The position numbers were made by a program, and so were the translations under genes. Positions 60,101-64,000 of a stretch of 64,000 nt of DNA are shown here, one piece after another (the stretch's first letter is position 1; each line of letters begins with the position of its first letter). Source of the DNA: Candidatus Amulumruptor caecigallinarius (GTDB lineage Bacteria > Bacteroidota > Bacteroidia > Bacteroidales > Muribaculaceae); NCBI GenBank assembly GCA_944321825.1, contig CALUMU010000001.1, positions 124,001 to 188,000 on the forward strand, read 5' to 3'. The notes beneath the pieces were generated by a model, which had not been told where the DNA came from, did no database searches, and saw nothing but the letters and a program-made list of their open reading frames with translations.

Positions 60101-60394
60101 CCCCGCTTGATGTGGAGCGGCAACCAGTCGACCTACATGACCGCCCTGACTGACCGCTGGCTGATATCGAGCAACTATTTCTCAATCAACAATATCACCT
60201 TCGGCTACACCCTGCCCAAGTCGGTTACCGACAAGATGCACCTGACATCTCTGCGCGTCTATTTCTCAGGCGACAACCTCTACCTCTGGGCGAAGCGCAA
60301 GGGACTCGACCCCCGTCAGAGCTACACATCGTCGTATGCGGGTTCGTACTCGGCCATGCGTTGCCTCTCAGGTGGTATCAGACTGGAATTCTAA
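57158..60394 (+). CDS. susC: SusC/RagA TonB-dependent outer-membrane transporter, locus 2
   Basis: 1078 aa. Signal peptide (MKKLLLLLAAVIALAAQASA), carboxypeptidase-D-like domain (VTGTVLSAEDGEPLVGATV), RLDEVMVVAYGT, plug (IRGVGSINASTTPLYVVDGIPYDGGI, YGARGANGVILITTKRGQ) and a beta barrel ending SGGIRLEF. It is a clear paralogue of susC1, most alike in the N-terminal 200 residues and at the C-terminus, with different extracellular loops, so the ligand is likely different. The first 24 bp around the ATG are identical in the two genes and in opposite orientation. It is expressed, in the present orientation, from the promoter at 56824-56855. Confidence 0.96.
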   Translation: MKKLLLLLAAVIALAAQASAQPRTVTGTVLSAEDGEPLVGATVTPVGSGQPTATDIDGRFSLRLAAGVTDLKFTYIGMDPQTVAASDGMTVRLVSTANRLDEVMVVAYGTTNRQSYTGSASVVGSEQIENLVVTDVTSALNGNVAGVQLQSYNGAPGAEPTVLIRGVGSINASTTPLYVVDGIPYDGGITSINPQDVASMTVLKDAASAALYGARGANGVILITTKRGQTGPAKVTFDARWGANSRQVSDYETITDIPTYYQQYYKSRYNYAMDALGDANAAWQFANGLNYASTGMIQPNGTKNIFGYQMWTIPDGEGLFMPDGSLNPNASLGYRDEANDFYLQPDDWKKGTYRNGFRQEYNVAVSGGGDRFNYHVSAAYLTDDGVIQESNYERLSTRASVEYQAKSWLRLGTNLAYTWENSNTPYGQTSDGYSGNAFYVANYMGPMYPMYIRDAAGNIRYDSSTGKPLYDFGMTPLEGMPMSRSWMSGANPTGTLIYDKEEYIHDVFNGKWFAQITPIDGLKLTGTIGYWTDWLRNNVLGNSLHGQMAMYGGNVTQETIRNRSLNLQVLANYTKTFADVHNLDVLLGYESYDLNIANMWGQGETIYSNDNYTLSNVIDNITVGGSIDKYATRGIFGRVNYDYDNKYFGSVSYRRDASSRFAPDKRWGNFWSVSGAWNIAKEKFMEPFTNVDLLKFKASFGQQGNDNVGNYYAWADQYTASGSNSLWSVGTLYYKGNPDLTWETSNSFNIGFDFSFFNSKLIGSLEYFQRQTSDMLYYKPMAPSLGYSSMPMNIGSMRNNGIELDLTGTVFRNKDVEVSLNANLTWINNKVLKLHPDLNGEWISGSRIFREGESMYQIYSVKYAGVDPETGAALYWAKRTDGTEEKTTNWSLARNGDAANGYVENRCASGNLLPPVYGGFGAKVNAYGFDFAISCGFQAGGKMVDYGYQLLMNGAGSGDVGMALHKDLLNAWTPENTDTDIPRLMWSGNQSTYMTALTDRWLISSNYFSINNITFGYTLPKSVTDKMHLTSLRVYFSGDNLYLWAKRKGLDPRQSYTSSYAGSYSAMRCLSGGIRLEF

Positions 60395-60415
60395 TAAGTA
60401 AGTCGCAAAACAATT

Positions 60416-62101
60416 ATGAAAGCAACAAAATATCTTATAGCAGCTTTGGCTGCGTCGGTCCTGGCTGGCTGCAACGACCTTGACACGTTGCCCATGGGCG
60501 ACAAATACACCGACGGCCAGCGTCAGGAGGTGGTCGACAAAAATCCTGCTGCCATCGAGTCGCAGATGTCGGCAGTGTATGCTAATCTGTACACATGGAG
60601 GCAGAACACCACAGACTATTCCGATTTCGGATTCCCCGCCGCTGTGCTCGGGCTTGAAAACCGTGGGCAGGATCAGGCTGTTGTAGTCAACGTCTACGGC
60701 TGGTTTGACAGCAGTGCGCTCTATTCCGACAACTCCTCTACCTCTACTTTCACCACCTGCCTCTGGGGTACTTTCTACAAGACCATCTACTCGTGCAACA
60801 ACCTCCTCAAAGGTATCGATGCCAACACTGATGACCCCGAACTGCTCTGCTATATCGCGCAGGCCAAGGCGATGAGGGCTTGGGCTTACACTAACTTAGT
60901 GCAGCTCTACTGCAAGCCCTACACTGTCAACCCTCAGGCTCCCGGCATCCCGGTGATTACCGAGGCCAACGACGAGGCGGCCGCCACCGAAGGTGTGTCG
61001 CGCGGCACAGTAGCGGACGTGTACGCCCAGATCCTCTCAGACCTCGACTATTCTATCGATATGCTTCTCAAGGTCTATCCCGGACGCTACGACAAGCGGT
61101 TTGTGGATCCGGCTGTGGCATACGGTCTCCGCGCCCGTGCCTACCTGCTTATGGGCAAGGGTACTGAAGCCGCCCTCGATGCCGAAGCCGCCATGCAGCT
61201 TGCCGATGCCTCTCCGGCTCTTGTGGAGGATGTGGAGAAGCCGGCTTTCAACAGCTTCGCGCAGCGCGATGTCATGTGGGGCGTCCATGTCTCCGAGAAG
61301 GATGCCAACGGTCTGTACACATTCGCCGGCATGATGGGTTCGCTCACCTACGGCTATGCCTACGCCGGCCAGTGGCGCACCATCAATGAGCTGCTCTGGG
61401 ACATGATTCCTGACGCTGACGTGCGCAAGTGCTGGTGGGTCAACCCATTCGACTATAAGCCCAGTCCTAACGTCAACCCGGTCTACAAGGTGGGCTATTC
61501 AGCTCTCGACAACTATATCGTTGACAATTCATGGGTCAGCATCGAAGGATATACAGCTCCATGGTATGTCGCTCTCGTTGGTATTCCTGACTATGCTGTC
61601 GTCAAGTTCGCTCCGTACCAGGATGAGCTGATGAACACCATCGGCGCAACCGATATACCCATGATGCGCTATGAGGAGATGCTGCTTATTCAGGCTGAGG
61701 GTCTTGCAATGTCGGGTTCATGGCCTGATGCCAAAACCATCGTCGAGAACTTTGTCAACAACTACCGCTGGACCGACCCGACTGCACCCTATGTGTGCAA
61801 CGCGTCATCGAAAGAGGAGATGATCGACGAAATCTGGTTCCAGCGTCGCATCGAGTTTTGGGGCGAAGGCTTCAGCTACTTCGACTGTCTGCGCCTCCAG
61901 AAAGGCATCGACCGTCGTGGCGGCGGCTTCCCCGCGGAATGTGTGTACGAAATCCCTGCCAACGACAACATATTCCAGTACATGATTCCTACAGGCGAGC
62001 TTGAGGCAAATGTTCAGCTCAAGGGTAAGCAGAACCCCGCTGGAACAGTCTCACCCAAAGCTGACAGCGGCACACCCTACTGGTATAAGCCCGGCGCATA
62101 A
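60416..62101 (+). CDS. susD: SusD/RagB family surface lipoprotein, locus 2
   Basis: 561 aa. Lipobox VLAGC with Cys19 then NDLDTLP. SusD pattern: CYIAQAKAMRAWAYTNLVQLYCKPY, QILSDLDYSIDMLL, YGLRARAYLLMGKGTEAALDAEAAM, PMMRYEEMLLIQAEGLAM, EIWFQRRIEFWGEGFSYFDCLRLQKGIDRRGGGFP. Starts 21 bp after susC2. There is no SusE-like third gene in this locus: the next feature is a terminator. It pairs with susC2 as the ligand-capturing lid. Confidence 0.95.
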   Translation: MKATKYLIAALAASVLAGCNDLDTLPMGDKYTDGQRQEVVDKNPAAIESQMSAVYANLYTWRQNTTDYSDFGFPAAVLGLENRGQDQAVVVNVYGWFDSSALYSDNSSTSTFTTCLWGTFYKTIYSCNNLLKGIDANTDDPELLCYIAQAKAMRAWAYTNLVQLYCKPYTVNPQAPGIPVITEANDEAAATEGVSRGTVADVYAQILSDLDYSIDMLLKVYPGRYDKRFVDPAVAYGLRARAYLLMGKGTEAALDAEAAMQLADASPALVEDVEKPAFNSFAQRDVMWGVHVSEKDANGLYTFAGMMGSLTYGYAYAGQWRTINELLWDMIPDADVRKCWWVNPFDYKPSPNVNPVYKVGYSALDNYIVDNSWVSIEGYTAPWYVALVGIPDYAVVKFAPYQDELMNTIGATDIPMMRYEEMLLIQAEGLAMSGSWPDAKTIVENFVNNYRWTDPTAPYVCNASSKEEMIDEIWFQRRIEFWGEGFSYFDCLRLQKGIDRRGGGFPAECVYEIPANDNIFQYMIPTGELEANVQLKGKQNPAGTVSPKADSGTPYWYKPGA

Positions 62102-62182
62102 GCCAGGAAACCCTTTGCAACAGCAACACACCAAGCCCTTAAATTTTTCTTAAAGCTCATTTAAGGCTTGAATCGACCATTT

Positions 62183-62226
62183 GAAAGCAGCCCCGCCGAG
62201 CATTACGCTCCGGTGGGGCTGCTTTC
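62183..62226 (+). terminator. Terminator of the susC2-susD2 operon
   Basis: Perfect 12-bp arms GAAAGCAGCCCC (62183-62194) and GGGGCTGCTTTC (62215-62226), with further pairing inside. It ends in a short pyrimidine run and is 81 bp after susD2. Confidence 0.75.
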
Positions 62227-62298
62227 ATTGAGGTAACAGCCATTCACAGGGGGCATAGGCATCCTATGAATCCTATATCTCATGCCGCCATAAAGAGT

Positions 62299-62333
62299 AG
62301 GGGGTTGCGACGCTTCACGCGTGGCAACCCCCT
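62299..62333 (-). terminator. Hairpin after gdhA
   Basis: Perfect 10-bp arms AGGGGGTTGC (62299-62308) and GCAACCCCCT (62324-62333). On the minus strand it lies about 50 bp after the gdhA stop and is followed by a pyrimidine-rich stretch (ACTCTTTAT). Confidence 0.6.
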
Positions 62334-62384
62334 GGGGAATTGTTGGATGGGATTATATCATTGTCAGTTGCTATGAATGTCTGA

Positions 62385-63722
62385 TTAGAGCACGCCCTGG
62401 GCCATCATGGCACGGGCCACTTTCATGAAGCCAGCCACATTGGCACCCTTGACGTAGTTGATGTAGCCGTCGGCTTCCTTGCCGAAGAGTTCGCACTGGT
62501 GGTGGATCTCTTTCATGATGCCTTTGAGCTTTTCGTCGACCTCAGCTGCGCTCCAAGAGAGTTTCTGGGAGTTCTGGGCCATCTCAAGACCTGATACCGA
62601 CACACCGCCGGCGTTAGCTGCCTTGCCGGGAGCGTAGAGGATGCGGGCCTGGAGGAACTCCTTGATGGCTTCGGGAGTCGAGGGCATGTTGGCACCTTCG
62701 CTGACTGCGATGACACCGTTGGCGAGGAGGGCGCGGGCATCGTCGCCGTCGATTTCGTTCTGAGTAGCTGAAGGCATGGCGATGTCGCATTTGCAGTGCT
62801 TCCAGGGGCGTTCGCCTTCAAAGTACTGGCAGCCGTATTCTTCGGCAAATTCACGGATGCGTCCGCGATACTCGTTCTTGAGCTTGAAGATGTAGCCAAG
62901 CTGCTCCTGGGTGATGCCTTCGGGTACGTAGATCGTGCCGTCGGAGTCGCTCATCGACACTACCTTGGCTCCGAGCTGGAGGAGCTTCTCGGCGGTGTAC
63001 TGGGCCACGTTGCCTGAGCCCGATATGGCCACCACTTTGTCCTTGATGTCGATGCCCTTGGTCGCGAGCATGTTGAGCAGGAAGTATACGTTGCCGTAAC
63101 CTGTAGCTTCGGGACGAATCAGCGAGCCGCCGAATTCGAGACCCTTGCCGGTGAATGTGCCTGTAAATTCGCGGGCCATCTTCTTGTACATGCCGTACAT
63201 GTAGCCGACTTCACGGCCGCCTACACCTATGTCACCTGCGGGAACGTCGGTGTCAGGACCGATATGACGCCACAGCTCGGCGATGAATGCCTGGCAGAAG
63301 CGCATCACTTCCTTGTCGCTCTTGCCACGGGGCGAGAAGTCCGAGCCGCCCTTGGCACCGCCCATGGCGAGTGTGGTGAGTGAGTTTTTGAAAGTCTGCT
63401 CGAATGCGAGGAACTTCAGAATCGACTGGTTGACGCTCGAGTGGAAGCGGATGCCGCCCTTGTACGGACCGATAGCGTTGTTGTGCTGGATGCGGTAACC
63501 CATGTTGTTCTGCACTTTGCCGTTGTCGTCGATCCAGCTTACGCGGAACGAGAATATGCGGTCGGGTATGCAGAGACGCTCGATGAGGTTATATGCGTCA
63601 AATTCGGGATGTTCGTTATATACATCCTCGATGGTGGAGACTACTTCCTCCACAGCCTGGAGGTACTCGGGTTCGTTGGGGAAACGACGACGAAGGTCGT
63701 CCATTACTTCCGTTGCTTTCAT
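62385..63722 (-). CDS. gdhA: NADP-type glutamate dehydrogenase
   Basis: 445 aa, the hexameric small-subunit type. Signatures: MGYRIQHNNAIGPYKGGIRFH (substrate Lys), LAMGGAKGGSDFSPRGKSD with the catalytic Lys-Gly-Gly, PAGDIGVGGREVGYMYG, SGSGNVAQYTAEKLLQLGAKVV (dinucleotide fold) and KGANVAGFMKVARAM. It assimilates ammonia into glutamate. It has its own promoter (63869-63900) and a leader of about 140 nt, and converges with the susD2 operon. Confidence 0.97.
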   Translation of the reverse strand: MKATEVMDDLRRRFPNEPEYLQAVEEVVSTIEDVYNEHPEFDAYNLIERLCIPDRIFSFRVSWIDDNGKVQNNMGYRIQHNNAIGPYKGGIRFHSSVNQSILKFLAFEQTFKNSLTTLAMGGAKGGSDFSPRGKSDKEVMRFCQAFIAELWRHIGPDTDVPAGDIGVGGREVGYMYGMYKKMAREFTGTFTGKGLEFGGSLIRPEATGYGNVYFLLNMLATKGIDIKDKVVAISGSGNVAQYTAEKLLQLGAKVVSMSDSDGTIYVPEGITQEQLGYIFKLKNEYRGRIREFAEEYGCQYFEGERPWKHCKCDIAMPSATQNEIDGDDARALLANGVIAVSEGANMPSTPEAIKEFLQARILYAPGKAANAGGVSVSGLEMAQNSQKLSWSAAEVDEKLKGIMKEIHHQCELFGKEADGYINYVKGANVAGFMKVARAMMAQGVL

Positions 63723-63868
63723 GTACTTTTTGGAATATATAAAGAATTATATAAAGAGGTATAAACTATCTTTTTTACTTTAGAGCAAATTTTCCTTGGA
63801 AAATCTCAGAGAGTGTCTATGCGTGGAGTTTTTTAACACTCTCTTATGCCATCCGTAATGTTTCGGTG

Positions 63869-63900
63869 CAAAGTTAAAACATTTTGCAGCAATATGCAAT
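63869..63900 (-). promoter_or_regulatory. Predicted gdhA promoter
   Basis: On the minus strand ATTG at 63900-63897, a 20-nt spacer, and TAACTTTG at 63876-63869. Both boxes and the spacing fit the Bacteroidetes consensus. Confidence 0.7.
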
Positions 63901-63961
63901 ACTTTTGCTTGTTTTTCTTTGAAAAAACTTACACTTTGCTCATGCATAGACACAAAATAAG

Positions 63962-64000
63962 TCGTATAAGCTCTTATAAGAGTTATAAGAATTTATACGA
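63962..64000. repeat. AT-rich inverted repeats at the right edge
   Basis: TCGTATAA (63962-63969) and TTATACGA (63993-64000) form 8-bp arms around CTTATAAG (63973-63980), itself a palindrome. It lies upstream of the gdhA promoter and could be a regulator site; the window ends here. Confidence 0.4.

Overview
The window looks like a chromosomal segment of a gut Bacteroidales bacterium, possibly Muribaculaceae-like; the family is inference, the order is well supported. Signs are two SusC/SusD pairs, a GldE-like CNNM/CorC protein, meso-diaminopimelate dehydrogenase, many intergenic copies of the Bacteroidetes -7 box TAnnTTTG (often about 20 nt after a TTTG-like -33 box), weak Shine-Dalgarno sequences, and moderate GC with AT-richer islands.

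Layout. 1-2.7 kb: an AT-richer island with a Type II restriction-modification pair very close to EcoRI, beside tRNA-Leu(CAA). 3-19.8 kb: housekeeping genes (phoH, an SDR, rpmH, a DUF3298 lipoprotein, gldE-like, tsaE) and a long minus-strand run (comF, recX, prmC, LysE-type exporter, TPR protein, TupA-like ATP-grasp, glnS, ddl, murF, hydrolase). 21-26.7 kb: a plus-strand envelope-glycan operon (two GT2 enzymes, an LPS-kinase-like protein, an LtaS/sulfatase-fold membrane transferase, a galactofuranosyltransferase-like enzyme). 26.8-33.7 kb: rplU-rpmA, a WYL regulator, an RNA methyltransferase, gamma-carbonic anhydrase, a FemAB/GNAT-like protein, and an operon of a KdsD-like isomerase, a PfkB-fold protein and a TPR protein. 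33.7-38 kb: one GT2 and three paralogous GT8 genes; two of the GT8 genes carry G9/G10 tracts at their 5' ends. 38.5-41.8 kb: ddh, ackA, pta. 42-47.2 kb: a REP-associated transposase with its hairpin repeats, tsaC, an M16 peptidase, a cyclophilin, and a DUF2442/DUF4160 pair. 47.7-62.1 kb: two divergent SusC/SusD loci. 62.4-63.7 kb: gdhA.

The most striking structure is between the two SusC/SusD loci. A tyrosine recombinase gene and a consensus promoter lie inside a 2,082-bp segment (54949-57030) bounded by 33-bp inverted repeats that match at 32 of 33 positions. The promoter now faces susC2, and no consensus promoter was found in front of susC1. Inversion would turn the promoter towards susC1, so the arrangement reads as a self-contained switch between two outer-membrane importers. 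A second possible variation mechanism is homopolymeric G/C tracts of 8-10 nt in surface-glycan genes and in the EcoRI-like methyltransferase gene. Four clusters of modular hairpin repeats and the REP/RAYT module mark the intergenic regions.
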